This document shows, piece by piece, positions 1 to 8,045 of a DNA stretch of 64,000 bases. Position numbers and translations under genes: made by a program. Source of the DNA: Candidatus Bathyarchaeia archaeon. Its GTDB lineage: Archaea; Thermoproteota; Bathyarchaeia; 40CM-2-53-6; DTGE01. The notes beneath the pieces are model-generated. The model was given only the letters and a program-made list of their open reading frames with translations. It did not search any database and was not told the DNA's origin. Within the stretch, counting starts at the first letter, position 1, and the number at the start of each line of letters is the position of its first letter. The stretch covers positions 44,228 through 108,227 of the forward strand of contig JAWCKG010000004.1 of the NCBI GenBank assembly GCA_038852285.1, read 5' to 3'.

Positions 1-551
1 CACGCTCCAGCCTTAAAGTACTCGGCCATGTTATTGGCGTCAACCCCTCCCAGAGGTAGAAACTTCACCTCAGGGAACACGGCTTTCATCGCCTTGATAT
101 GTCCAGGCCCCCCGGTTGAGGCTGGAAAAATCTTGATCACCAATGGAATGTCTTTAACTGATGGGAAACGCCTATTCCTAGTAGCCGCGGCTAGAGCCCT
201 CTGCACCTCTGAAGGCGTGTATACGCCTGGAATGCATACAATATCGTGATCCACGCAGTACGTCACGATTTCCTCATCGAGATGCGGGGAAACGATGAAT
301 CTAGCCCCATGTTTAATGGCTTCTTTCGCCGCTTGGAGGGAGAAAACTGTTCCCGCCCCAAGCGTGAGCTCCGGAAGCTGTTCGCCTAGAATCTTCACGG
401 CCTCCATCGCCCTCTCAGTACGCATGGTAATCTCAATTAAATCTAGACCCGCCTCCATCATCGTCTTGCCAAGCTGAACAGCTTTTCCCGGGTCCTCGAT
501 CACAACCACGGGTATGATGCCAGCCCTCTCCATTTTCGATAAAACTTCCAT
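1..551 (-). CDS. KDPG aldolase family protein, C-terminus cut by window edge
   Basis: Aldolase of the 2-keto-3-deoxy-6-phosphogluconate family (Entner-Doudoroff type cleavage of KDPG to pyruvate and glyceraldehyde 3-phosphate). The frame shows the family order: an opening helix followed by GIIPVVVIED, the EITMRT motif with the catalytic Glu, GAGTV, SPHLD, the CIPGVYTP loop, the Schiff-base lysine in VIKIFPAS, and LPLGGVDANN. About 183 residues are present of a usual 205-215, so roughly the last 25 lie off the left edge. The frame stays open upstream (ATG at 596), but an AGGAGAT ribosome site at 563-569 favours TTG 557 or ATG 551. Related enzymes cleave 2-keto-3-deoxygalactonate 6-phosphate, so exact substrate is not fixed by sequence. 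Confidence 0.85.
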   Translation of the reverse strand, partial: MEVLSKMERAGIIPVVVIEDPGKAVQLGKTMMEAGLDLIEITMRTERAMEAVKILGEQLPELTLGAGTVFSLQAAKEAIKHGARFIVSPHLDEEIVTYCVDHDIVCIPGVYTPSEVQRALAAATRNRRFPSVKDIPLVIKIFPASTGGPGHIKAMKAVFPEVKFLPLGGVDANNMAEYFKAGA

Positions 552-1061
552 CGACAAAGCCAATCTCCTACCCTTCACTTTTTGACTTATACCCATCCCC
601 AGTAAGGTTGATAAATTTTTCCGTATCAACAATTCACCTGCGTTCTCAACAAGAACGTATAAGAAACCGCAATCGCCAAACTTCATCGAATAGAAATGTA
701 TGAGGACGCCAGGAGATTGAGGATGGCATTTTATATTCTAGTCAAACCCCACCTCCTACTTTAAAAACGAGTTCACGGAGGGTCCATTTTAATTAGAGGC
801 GATGGCATGCTGGGATAGCTTTGGATTTATCTACTTTAACTCAATCCGAGATGATACATATGTTTGACCAAGACGCTCCCACTCGTAAATTCTTATCCTC
901 GAATTCAAGAATCGTGAATCATAAAGATTAAAGGCGTGGTAATCTCACGGTCATGTTCACCGGCGCTACGAAGTGTGGAGCAGGGTCTGCGTTATTGACA
1001 GGCCAGCGAGTACCTTTTTGATTCCAACAAATCGGATAGAGGTCGTAGACCCTAGGCTGGG
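552..1061. other. Gene-free stretch
   Basis: About 500 bases with stops in all frames and no recognisable protein fragment or RNA. The part nearest the aldolase contains an AT-rich patch around 612-620 that could be its TATA box. Confidence 0.5.
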
Positions 1062-1343
1062 CTACCTGACACGAATCCACGGTGGCATTATGGTGTAGGT
1101 TCGACGTATAGCAGGTGAAACAAATTGGCGAGGCACATAGTAATTATAGATTATAGGCGGCTCAACAACGTCGTACCTTATTGGAGGCGGTTGATAGAAA
1201 ACCTTGGGAGGAGGAGTAAAATAGGTCTGAGTTACTGGGGGCTGATACACGTGTCTGCGAAACCGGTACTCCATCGAATAGTACTCTACCGGTTTAGGGA
1301 AGTTAAGGATGGGCCTCGGTCTTTGAGGGATCGCGTAATACAT
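1062..1343 (-). CDS. Small proline/tyrosine-rich protein, function unknown
   Basis: A 93-residue product dominated by Pro, Tyr, Val and Arg with repeated PPP and YY patches (for example FTPPPKVFYQPPPIRYDVV). It has no signal peptide, no clear membrane segment and no cysteine. A GGAGGGCGGG purine stretch sits just before the ATG at 1343, and an AT-rich TATA-like patch lies about 50 bases upstream. An overlapping open frame on the other strand (1125-1409) lacks such signals, so I prefer this strand. Its composition recalls the Pro/Tyr/Val-rich N-terminus of the zinc-ribbon protein at 49910-50128, but it lacks the ribbon. It could be a diverged or truncated relative, or a chance open frame of low complexity. 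Confidence 0.4.
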   Translation of the reverse strand: MYYAIPQRPRPILNFPKPVEYYSMEYRFRRHVYQPPVTQTYFTPPPKVFYQPPPIRYDVVEPPIIYNYYVPRQFVSPAIRRTYTIMPPWIRVR

Positions 1344-1784
1344 TTCCCGCCCTCCGGCTCCTTCAAAAAGGTTTACGGCAACAGGTACTTAATAAAAAAA
1401 TGGACCTAATCATTTAAAATCGATAATATTAAATAAATAGTTTTGAAACGTTCAAGATATTTGATGCCAAATCAACCTACCATTATTCTGCGGACCCTTC
1501 AAATTGAATCACATATTCGAAGTCTGAAGAGAAATGTTTCCGCTTAATATTAATGTAGGTAAATTAAGGTGTTAAATCTTAATACCGCTCAGTCCCCTTG
1601 CATAGACTTCGAGTCCAATCAGGCTTATCGTCGATGGATGAGCCATCGGAAGTACAAGCGGAAAGAGCTCTTTAAAAAACTTTCTTCCTTTCGTGAGGGA
1701 GAAAAGCCTTCCGGTCGAGACTCAGTATGATCTGGTCGAGCTTCAGAAAAAGTTGCAGGATAGGAGCACTAGCTGCTAGATCTA
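1344..1784. other. Gene-free stretch, possible eroded upstream part of the integrase
   Basis: No intact gene. From about 1605 to 1720 one frame gives a basic, protein-like string (ESNQAYRRWMSHRKYKRKEL and following) interrupted by stops before the integrase-like frame at 1785. This may be the decayed N-terminal part of the same gene. Confidence 0.35.
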
Positions 1785-2238
1785 TTGCGGGAGTTAACGA
1801 AGCGGCGCGAGGCCACGGTCAGGTCGAAGATCCAATTCTACAGCCAGGTGCGCATGTTCTTCAAGAAGAATAGGGCCCCCCGCCAGAGGATGATTCCAAG
1901 ATTCACTGAACGAGGGATCAGGTGTGGCCCAGCCTCTCTCCACGATCTCAAGACCTTTGTAGAGAAAGCGGATCTTGGGAGGAGCGACTTCTATCTTACG
2001 GTGTGGATGGCCATGATGGACCGAGAGCGCTTACGCATCTTTAACGAAAAGTGTGGTGGGGCCTTAACCGAGCATTTGAAGACGAAAGGCGTGGATGAGC
2101 TTTTCCTAATAGAGCTCCACGGCCATAAGCGGAGGGAGGGGAAGACGTTTTTCTACACCTTCATCGGACATGACGCGCTCCACGCTGGAAGGAGTATTTC
2201 GAGAGGAAACAACGCTTCCAGATAACCTGCGCAGAATG
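1785..2238 (+). pseudogene. Decayed tyrosine-recombinase-like integrase, ending at tRNA-Arg
   Basis: A 146-codon frame with highly basic, integrase-like character (RSKIQFYSQVRMFFKKNR, MMDRERLRIFNEKCGG, HLKTKGVDELFLIELHGHKR, FFYTFIGHDALHA). At about 2185 the reading frame breaks: dropping to the next frame gives WKEYFERKQRFQI, the natural continuation of GHDALHA, so one base has been lost. The readable sequence then runs directly into the 3' end of the tRNA-Arg gene at 2239. Phage and plasmid integrases commonly sit at tRNA 3' ends, and SSV-type elements split their own integrase there. Assignment rests on remembered resemblance to archaeal integrases, not on a visible complete R-H-R-Y catalytic set, so the family call is moderate; the frameshift is directly visible. 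Confidence 0.45.
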
Positions 2239-2312
2239 CGGGCGGGAGGGGATTCGAACCCCTGTCACAGGCTCCGGAGGCCTGCGCCCTATCCTGGCTA
2301 GGCTACCCGCCC
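2239..2312 (-). tRNA. tRNA-Arg(CCG)
   Basis: On the minus strand a complete cloverleaf: acceptor GGGCGGG/CCCGCCC, U8-A9, D stem GCCT/GGGC, anticodon stem CAGGC/GCCTG around loop CTCCGGA (anticodon CCG, reading CGG), a four-base variable region, and T arm AGGGG-TTCGAAT-CCCCT. Total 74 bases, no intron. Discriminator G73; CCA is not encoded, unlike the other two tRNAs here. A TATA-like GGTTTAAACAA lies 20-30 bases upstream (about 2332-2342). It is the immediate neighbour of the arginyl-tRNA synthetase gene, transcribed divergently. Confidence 0.95.
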
Positions 2313-2595
2313 ACAAGAATCATGAAGAGGGGTTTGTTTAAACCTTTAGGACACCTTAAAGCTTCAACCAAGCCATCTCTAGTAGGATACGCCGGTAGAA
2401 CCAGCTTTCACGTCTTAATGAAGGAGATGTCACTTCAATTTCATGTTCTACTGAAGGAGATCGGGTTGAAGAATTTATTACTTTTCTAAATGTTTTAATT
2501 AAGGTTGAACTTGGTAACGGATTACGTTTTCTCTAGAAACTTAAAAATATCCGTTATGTGGTTAACTTTCAGGATAAGTCGATGGTGTTGTCAGC

Positions 2596-4530
2596 GTGAG
2601 TTATTTCTTCCGGGAGTTCCGAGAAGAATGCGTTAAGGCTTTGATGAAAGCCTTAACGCATTTTGGAGTATTAGAAGAGAGGTTGAGAGCGTCCATTAAT
2701 CTGCCTCCAAGGCCGGAGTTTGGGGAGCTTTCATCCTCGATTTGCTTTGATATCGGGAAAGATCTGGGTCAAAGCCCTAGAGAGATCGCTGGAGAAGTGT
2801 TAAGGAAAGTCGATTACACGGTTTTTAAGTATGTTTCACGCGTCGAGGAGGCGGGTGGAGGATACGTTAACTTTCACCTCAACTATGCTCAAGCTTCACC
2901 CCGCATTTTAACTGAGGTCTTAGAAAACAGCTGCGCGTACGGATATGTGAAAGCTGAACACCCATTGAGAATTGTTGTTGAGCATACTAGTGTTAACCCT
3001 GTGCACGCCATTCATATAGGACAAGCCCGAAACACAGTGCTCGGAGACTCCATCGCGAGGATCCTTAAAGCCAGGGGGCACTCGGTGAAAACGCGTTACT
3101 ACGTCGACGACATGGGGAGGCAATCGGCCATTTTAGCATACGGGTACTCGAGGCTCGGAAGCGAAGAGTTCGAAGGTAAAATCGACCACTTCCTAGGGAG
3201 CGTATACAGCTTGACGAATTGCATAATGGAAGTGAAATCACTGAAAAGAAGAATCGATGAAACCCCACCGGATCGAATAGAGGAGTTGAACCAGCTCAGG
3301 GCGAAGCTTGACGAATGGGTTTCCATCGCCGCCGAGCTTCAGGAGAAACACCCTATGCTTTTCGAGAAGTTAACCACATTAGTAGAAGACGACGCGGAAG
3401 CGAATGTTGGAAAGTTGATCAGGGATTACGAGCAAAAGGAGCCGTCGGCGGTTGAAGCCATCAGAAGGGTCAGCTCCCTATGCTTGGAAGGGTTTAAGGA
3501 AACCTTGAGGAGACTTGAAGTCGAGTTCGACAGCTGGGATTGGGAAAGCGATCTCGTTTGGAGTAGCGCGGTGGGAAAAATCCTCGAGGAGTTGAAGAAG
3601 ACCGGTTATGTCCGCGAGGTAGAGGGGGTATTGGAGCTTGAATCCGAGAGAATCGTAGACGACCTGAATCTCAGGGAAAAACTTCAGCTTACAGGAAGAT
3701 ATAGTCTGCCGCCTTTAACACTCGCCAGATCCGATGGAACCACCCTATACACCCTTAGAGACATAGCCTACACTCTGCGAAAGTTTGAAGAAGCCGATAA
3801 GGTCGTCAACGTGATCGGAGCCGAGCAACGATTAGCCCAAATTCATGTGAAAGCCGCGTTATACGCCTTGAGGAAGCCTAGTTACGCCGACAACCTAATC
3901 CACTTCGCCTTCGGCCTAGTCGAAATGCCAGGTTACAAGATGTCCAGCCGTAGGGGTCGATTCATAACATTGGACTCCGTTATGATGGAGTCCATCAAAA
4001 GAGCCGAAGTCGAGGTGGAAAAAAGGTCGAAAAACCTCCCGGAAGAGGAGAAAAGAAAGATCGCTGAAACCATCGCCATCTCAGCGGTAAAATACACCTT
4101 ACTCAGCGTCGACCCCTCAAAAACTGTGGTATTCACATGGGACAGGGTGTTAAGCCTCGAGAAGAACAGCGCCCCATTCATCAACTACGCCTACACTAGG
4201 GCTGTCGGCATCCTCAATAAAGCCCCCAGCTTAAAAGCCCAACCCGACTTCAAGCTACTGGTCCATCCTCTAGAAAAAGCTTTAATCCTACGCGTCGCCA
4301 CGTTTCCCGAGGTGTTCGAGGAGGCGGCTGAGAAACTTAGACCAGAAAACCTAGCTAACTATTCTAACGAATTGGCCGAAATCTTCCACGAGTATTATGA
4401 GAAGGTAAATGTCATCAGGGCTGAAAGCGAGGAGTTAAAATCTGCGAGAGTAGGGCTGGTGAAGGCGGTTAAAATAGTGTTAGAAAACGCCATGTCACTC
4501 CTAGGAGTGAAACTTACCCCTAAAATGTAG
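2596..4530 (+). CDS. argS: Arginyl-tRNA synthetase
   Basis: Class I synthetase that charges tRNA-Arg with arginine using ATP. The 644 residues show the N-terminal Add-1 tRNA-binding domain (about 1-110), then the Rossmann catalytic domain with the HIGH-type motif HIGQARN near residue 139 preceded by TSVNPVHA, the KMSSR signature loop near residue 448, and a helical DALR anticodon-binding domain from about 520 to the end. Length matches full-size enzymes. Start is GTG at 2596; a TATA-like CTTAAAAATATCC lies around 2540. Codons 11-23 encode a perfect 16-bp inverted repeat (listed separately), unusual for a coding region and a candidate control element. The adjacent divergent tRNA-Arg gene encodes a substrate. 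Confidence 0.97.
   Translation: MSYFFREFREECVKALMKALTHFGVLEERLRASINLPPRPEFGELSSSICFDIGKDLGQSPREIAGEVLRKVDYTVFKYVSRVEEAGGGYVNFHLNYAQASPRILTEVLENSCAYGYVKAEHPLRIVVEHTSVNPVHAIHIGQARNTVLGDSIARILKARGHSVKTRYYVDDMGRQSAILAYGYSRLGSEEFEGKIDHFLGSVYSLTNCIMEVKSLKRRIDETPPDRIEELNQLRAKLDEWVSIAAELQEKHPMLFEKLTTLVEDDAEANVGKLIRDYEQKEPSAVEAIRRVSSLCLEGFKETLRRLEVEFDSWDWESDLVWSSAVGKILEELKKTGYVREVEGVLELESERIVDDLNLREKLQLTGRYSLPPLTLARSDGTTLYTLRDIAYTLRKFEEADKVVNVIGAEQRLAQIHVKAALYALRKPSYADNLIHFAFGLVEMPGYKMSSRRGRFITLDSVMMESIKRAEVEVEKRSKNLPEEEKRKIAETIAISAVKYTLLSVDPSKTVVFTWDRVLSLEKNSAPFINYAYTRAVGILNKAPSLKAQPDFKLLVHPLEKALILRVATFPEVFEEAAEKLRPENLANYSNELAEIFHEYYEKVNVIRAESEELKSARVGLVKAVKIVLENAMSLLGVKLTPKM
2627..2662 (+). repeat. 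Perfect 16-bp inverted repeat inside the 5' end of argS
   Basis: Left arm AATGCGTTAAGGCTTT (2627-2642), loop GATG, right arm AAAGCCTTAACGCATT (2647-2662). In RNA it can extend by a G-U and an A-U pair. It begins 31 bases after the GTG start, so the argS mRNA can form a strong hairpin close to the initiation region. Confidence 0.95.
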
Positions 4531-4646
4531 GGCCCATTGAAAGCCTGTATGAAGCCACTAAGAGGATCATGCCCGCCATTACCGTCTACGCTTTTAAGCT
4601 TGCCATCGAAGGACGCATGGCCAAAGGTAGTCGTATAAGACTGTGA
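4527..4646 (+). other. Short protein-like fragment between argS and fba
   Basis: The gap between argS and the aldolase carries one frame of 38 codons ending in TGA (PIESLYEATKRIMPAITVYA and following) that looks amphipathic and protein-like but has no start or ribosome site. It overlaps the argS stop. It may be a relic of a lost gene's C-terminus; I do not recognise the family. Confidence 0.2.
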
Positions 4647-4787
4647 GCTACTTTGGGCAAGTTCCGATGATCAACACATAAATCGCGATGGGTGAATCTA
4701 ATTCGCGCATGGATTCTGGAAGGGCGCGAGTTAAATTAAAATATCGGGATGCGGTGAATACTGCGGCTAAACGGGTGACCTCAAAGA

Positions 4788-5765
4788 GTGCTTAATAAAC
4801 CTTACATGGACCTAGGCTTGGTGAATACGAGGGAAATGCTTGAAAACGCCTACAAGGAAGGGTACGCTGTTCCAGGGTACAACTTCAATAACATGGAGCA
4901 GCTGCAAGCCATCATGAAAGCCTGCTCTGAGACCCGATCCCCAGTTATTTTACAGGTTTCGAAGGGAGCTCGAGAATACGCTAACCAAACCCTGTTGAGG
5001 TACATGGCCATGGGGGCTGTTAAAATGGTCAGAGAACTCGGTAGCCATATACCTGTAGCCCTGCACTTAGATCACGGCGACAGCTTCGAGCTTTGTAAAG
5101 CCTGCGTGGATAACGGCTTTTCTTCGGTGATGATCGACGGCTCATTCCTACCCTACGAGGAGAATGTGGCTTTAACGAGGAAAGTAGTGGAGTATGCCCA
5201 CCAGTTTGACGTAACCGTTGAAGGCGAATTAGGCGTTCTCGCCGGCATTGAGGAAGAGGTCAGCGCTGAGAAATCCCATTACACCAACCCTAAGGAGGTT
5301 AAGGATTTCGTAGAGAAGACTGGTGTTGACAGCCTAGCCATCTCCATAGGGACCTCCCATGGAGCGTATAAGTTTAAGCTAAAGCCTGGAGAGCCTCTGC
5401 CTACTCTTAGGTTCGACATCTTGGAGGAGGTCGCTAGAAGGCTGCCTGGATTCCCCATCGTTTTACATGGAGCCTCATCCATCCTTCCCAAATACGTGCA
5501 AATCATAAACGAGTTTGGGGGAAACTTGGAGGGAGCGGTTGGAATACCTGAGGATCAGTTGAGGAAGGCGGCTCAGTCAGCGGTTTGCAAGATCAACATA
5601 GACAGCGACGGCCGCCTCGTCTTCACCGCGATCGTAAGGAAATATCTAGCGGAGAATCCTAAGGAGTTTGATCCCAGAAAATACCTTGGAGCGGCGAGGA
5701 AGGAGCTTATCGAGATGATAAAGCAGAAAAACATTGATGTTCTAGGCTCGGCTTGGAGGGCGTAA
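4788..5765 (+). CDS. fba: Class II fructose-bisphosphate aldolase
   Basis: Zinc-dependent aldolase interconverting fructose 1,6-bisphosphate with dihydroxyacetone phosphate and glyceraldehyde 3-phosphate. The 325 residues carry the class II hallmarks: GYNFNN near the N-terminus, the zinc-binding HLDHGDS around residue 103, EGELGVLAG, the second zinc histidine in SIGTSHGAYK, VLHGASS and the NIDSD phosphate-binding stretch. GTG at 4788 is the longest start; ATG 4806-4808 is an alternative. A TTAAATTAAAATA promoter-like run precedes it. Only 7 bases separate it from the phosphofructokinase gene, so the two form a glycolytic/gluconeogenic unit. Most archaea use other aldolase types, so this bacterial-style enzyme may have been acquired. 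Tagatose-bisphosphate aldolase activity cannot be excluded. Confidence 0.92.
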   Translation: MLNKPYMDLGLVNTREMLENAYKEGYAVPGYNFNNMEQLQAIMKACSETRSPVILQVSKGAREYANQTLLRYMAMGAVKMVRELGSHIPVALHLDHGDSFELCKACVDNGFSSVMIDGSFLPYEENVALTRKVVEYAHQFDVTVEGELGVLAGIEEEVSAEKSHYTNPKEVKDFVEKTGVDSLAISIGTSHGAYKFKLKPGEPLPTLRFDILEEVARRLPGFPIVLHGASSILPKYVQIINEFGGNLEGAVGIPEDQLRKAAQSAVCKINIDSDGRLVFTAIVRKYLAENPKEFDPRKYLGAARKELIEMIKQKNIDVLGSAWRA

Positions 5766-5772
5766 CGGGCCT

Positions 5773-6807
5773 TTGACTGAAACAGTTGGGGTTCTAACGG
5801 GTGGAGGCGACTGCCCAGGCATAAACGCCGTCATCAGGGCCATCGTCAGAAAGGGAATCCTAACCTACAACTACGAGATGATTGGCGTCAGAAACGGGTG
5901 GAAGGGTTTAATCGACCTTGATTACTTCCACCTCGGCCTTGACTCAGTGTCGGGTATACTGCATAAAGGGGGAACGATTCTAGGCACATCTAGGACAAAC
6001 CCGGAAAAATATCCCAATGGATATGAGAGAGTTTGCAAGAATCTACGGGAACTAGGGTTGAGTGGGCTCATCGCCATAGGTGGGGAGGACACGTTAGGGG
6101 TCGCTAATAGGCTTCATTTAATGGGATGCCCCATCGTAGGTGTTCCGAAGACCATTGACAACGATCTATACGCCACGGACTCAACCTTCGGCTTCGACAC
6201 GGCTGTAAACATCGTCATGGAGGCCATCGATCGCCTTCACTCCACGGCTGAATCCCACCATCGAGTAATGGTGGTTGAGGTGATGGGTAGACACACAGGT
6301 TGGATAGCGGTTTACGGCGGCCTCGCGGGGGGAGCTGACGCCATACTGATCCCCGAAGAGCCCTTTGACATCGATGACGTATGCGAAATCATTAGAAGGA
6401 GACAGGCTCGAGGAAAGAACTTCAGCATCATCGTGGTTGCGGAGGGAGCTGTCCCCAAACAGTTAGGTAAATCCGTGACCTCGGGGGGAGTGGATGAGTT
6501 TGGACACGTCAGGCTTGGAGGCGTAGGAAACTTTTTGGCGGAGGAGGTTGAAAAGAGGACTGGACTGGAGGCTAGGGCCACCATCCTAGGCCACGTACAG
6601 AGAGGGGGAGCCCCCACGGCTTTCGACAGAGTTTTGGGAACAAGGTTTGGAGTCGCGGCCATAGACTTGGTGGCCGAAGAAAAATTCGGCTACATGGTCA
6701 GCTTAAGGGGCAATAAAATCGTTCCCGTACCGTTGGAAGAGGCGGTCGCGAAGCTAAAAACAGTGGACATGGAGCTATACGAGATCTCAAAAATCTTCTT
6801 TGGTTGA
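5773..6807 (+). CDS. pfp: Phosphofructokinase, predicted pyrophosphate-dependent
   Basis: Group A (PfkA-type) phosphofructokinase converting fructose 6-phosphate to fructose 1,6-bisphosphate. The 344 residues start LTGGGDCPGINAVIR, followed by GGTILGTSR, the catalytic PKTIDND, the MGRHTGWIA substrate loop and GHVQRGG. The phosphoryl-donor positions are diagnostic: GGEDT has Asp at residue 106 and PKTIDND has Lys at 126, equivalent to E. coli Gly104 and Gly124. Asp plus Lys there is the known signature of PPi-dependent enzymes, which work reversibly. TTG start, 7 bases after fba. With fba it could run in either direction of the Embden-Meyerhof path. ATP-dependent members with Lys124 variants exist, so donor choice is a prediction. 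Confidence 0.9.
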   Translation: MTETVGVLTGGGDCPGINAVIRAIVRKGILTYNYEMIGVRNGWKGLIDLDYFHLGLDSVSGILHKGGTILGTSRTNPEKYPNGYERVCKNLRELGLSGLIAIGGEDTLGVANRLHLMGCPIVGVPKTIDNDLYATDSTFGFDTAVNIVMEAIDRLHSTAESHHRVMVVEVMGRHTGWIAVYGGLAGGADAILIPEEPFDIDDVCEIIRRRQARGKNFSIIVVAEGAVPKQLGKSVTSGGVDEFGHVRLGGVGNFLAEEVEKRTGLEARATILGHVQRGGAPTAFDRVLGTRFGVAAIDLVAEEKFGYMVSLRGNKIVPVPLEEAVAKLKTVDMELYEISKIFFG

Positions 6808-6843
6808 ACAGACTCCTCAAAGCCTAGCACGTCGATAAAGGGG

Positions 6844-7902
6844 TTATAGAACCTTTATGGACGAAGACTTAAAGCTGAGACAAACCCTCGAGCCAATGTT
6901 CAACCCCAACTCCTCAAACGATTTCCTCGTAACGGTCACGGTTATGACCCTACCCACATCCACCTTCAACCGGAGTTGATGGTCCACTTCCGAGGCTTCG
7001 ACAACCCTGCCCCACAGCTTATTCCTCGCGCTACTCCTATGCATGTACTTTGAAACGGAAATGTCTGAGGGGTCGATGTACACTTTCACCTCGCCTTCAA
7101 GGGTGCCTACAGCCTCGATTCTCACTCCGCTTCCCAAATCCACCATCGACAGCCCATCCTCCATTGGAGCAGCGGTCCCCTTAAACAGGTTATCAACATT
7201 AACGTAACCCATCAAGGGGGATGATAGCCGTCTGTAGACTTCACCAATCTCACCGTGCATAACCAGCTTCCCACCGCGCATCACCGCGGCTTCAGAGGCT
7301 AGCCGAGTCGCCTGTTCTAGACTATGGGTGGCCATTAAAATCGACATGCCCCCCCCACCGATCAACCCTCCAACCACTTCCTCTATCAACGCCGCGTTTT
7401 TCGGATCCAGGTTCACCGTCGGCTCGTCGAGCAGCAACAGTTTAGGTTTCAACACTAAGGCCCTCGCCAGGGACACCCTCTGCTGCTCACCCCCTGAGAG
7501 TCTTCGAGCGTTTCTATGGGCCAATTCTTCCAGTTGAAGAAGCTTCAACACATCCCTTACATTTCTTTCAACCTCCTTTCCCGAAAACCCCCTAGCCTTT
7601 AAACCGAAAGCCACGTTCTTGTAAACCGTCGTGTTGAACATCACAGACCTCTGGAACACCATGGTCACGTTCCACCTTAGGTAGTCGAGATTGTCACTAG
7701 TGATGGACGACCCGTTAAAAATGATTGTTCCAGAGGTTTTCTCCAACAACCCAGCAAGAATTTTTAACAACGTGGTCTTTCCCGACCCATTAGGCCCGAT
7801 CAAAGCCGCTAAAACCCCGCTCTTCAAGGTGAAGCTAACCCCATCTAACGCCTTCACGCTGCCGTACTCCTTAGTTAACTTTTCAACTTTCAACAATTCC
7901 AT
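6844..7902 (-). CDS. Tungstate/molybdate-type ABC transporter ATP-binding protein
   Basis: Cytoplasmic ATPase of an importer. Walker A GPNGSGKTT lies near residue 37, the ABC signature is LSGGEQQR, and the Walker B region is LLLLDEPTVNLD. An extra C-terminal region of about 110 residues follows. Its final 60 residues (ARNKLWGRVVEA to FKSSSIKVL) resemble the TOBE/Mop oxyanion domain of ModC/WtpC/TupC. I chose ATG 7902 over the TTG one codon earlier. A GCGTTTTATAGG promoter-like box about 45 bases upstream would give a short leader. No permease or binding protein gene is next to it, so partners must lie elsewhere. Tungstate versus molybdate cannot be told from this subunit. Confidence 0.85.
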   Translation of the reverse strand: MELLKVEKLTKEYGSVKALDGVSFTLKSGVLAALIGPNGSGKTTLLKILAGLLEKTSGTIIFNGSSITSDNLDYLRWNVTMVFQRSVMFNTTVYKNVAFGLKARGFSGKEVERNVRDVLKLLQLEELAHRNARRLSGGEQQRVSLARALVLKPKLLLLDEPTVNLDPKNAALIEEVVGGLIGGGGMSILMATHSLEQATRLASEAAVMRGGKLVMHGEIGEVYRRLSSPLMGYVNVDNLFKGTAAPMEDGLSMVDLGSGVRIEAVGTLEGEVKVYIDPSDISVSKYMHRSSARNKLWGRVVEASEVDHQLRLKVDVGRVITVTVTRKSFEELGLNIGSRVCLSFKSSSIKVL

Positions 7903-8045
7903 CAAAACAACTTCACCGTGAAGAAGACACCGCCCTATACGTCCACCTATAAAACGCCTCTTTTAACCTGTTTATTTTATAGGTCGCCTCCTTGGAGGCT
8001 TGTTTCACGAAGCGTGGAATTGAGGACGTGGCCGCTGAGTAAAGG

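Noticed and set aside
1125..1409. Plus-strand frame antisense to the Pro/Tyr-rich small protein
   Set aside because: No ribosome site and random-looking composition; the minus strand has the better signals.
2241..2330. Intron or split-gene reading of tRNA-Arg
   Set aside because: The 74-base cloverleaf closes perfectly without any insertion.
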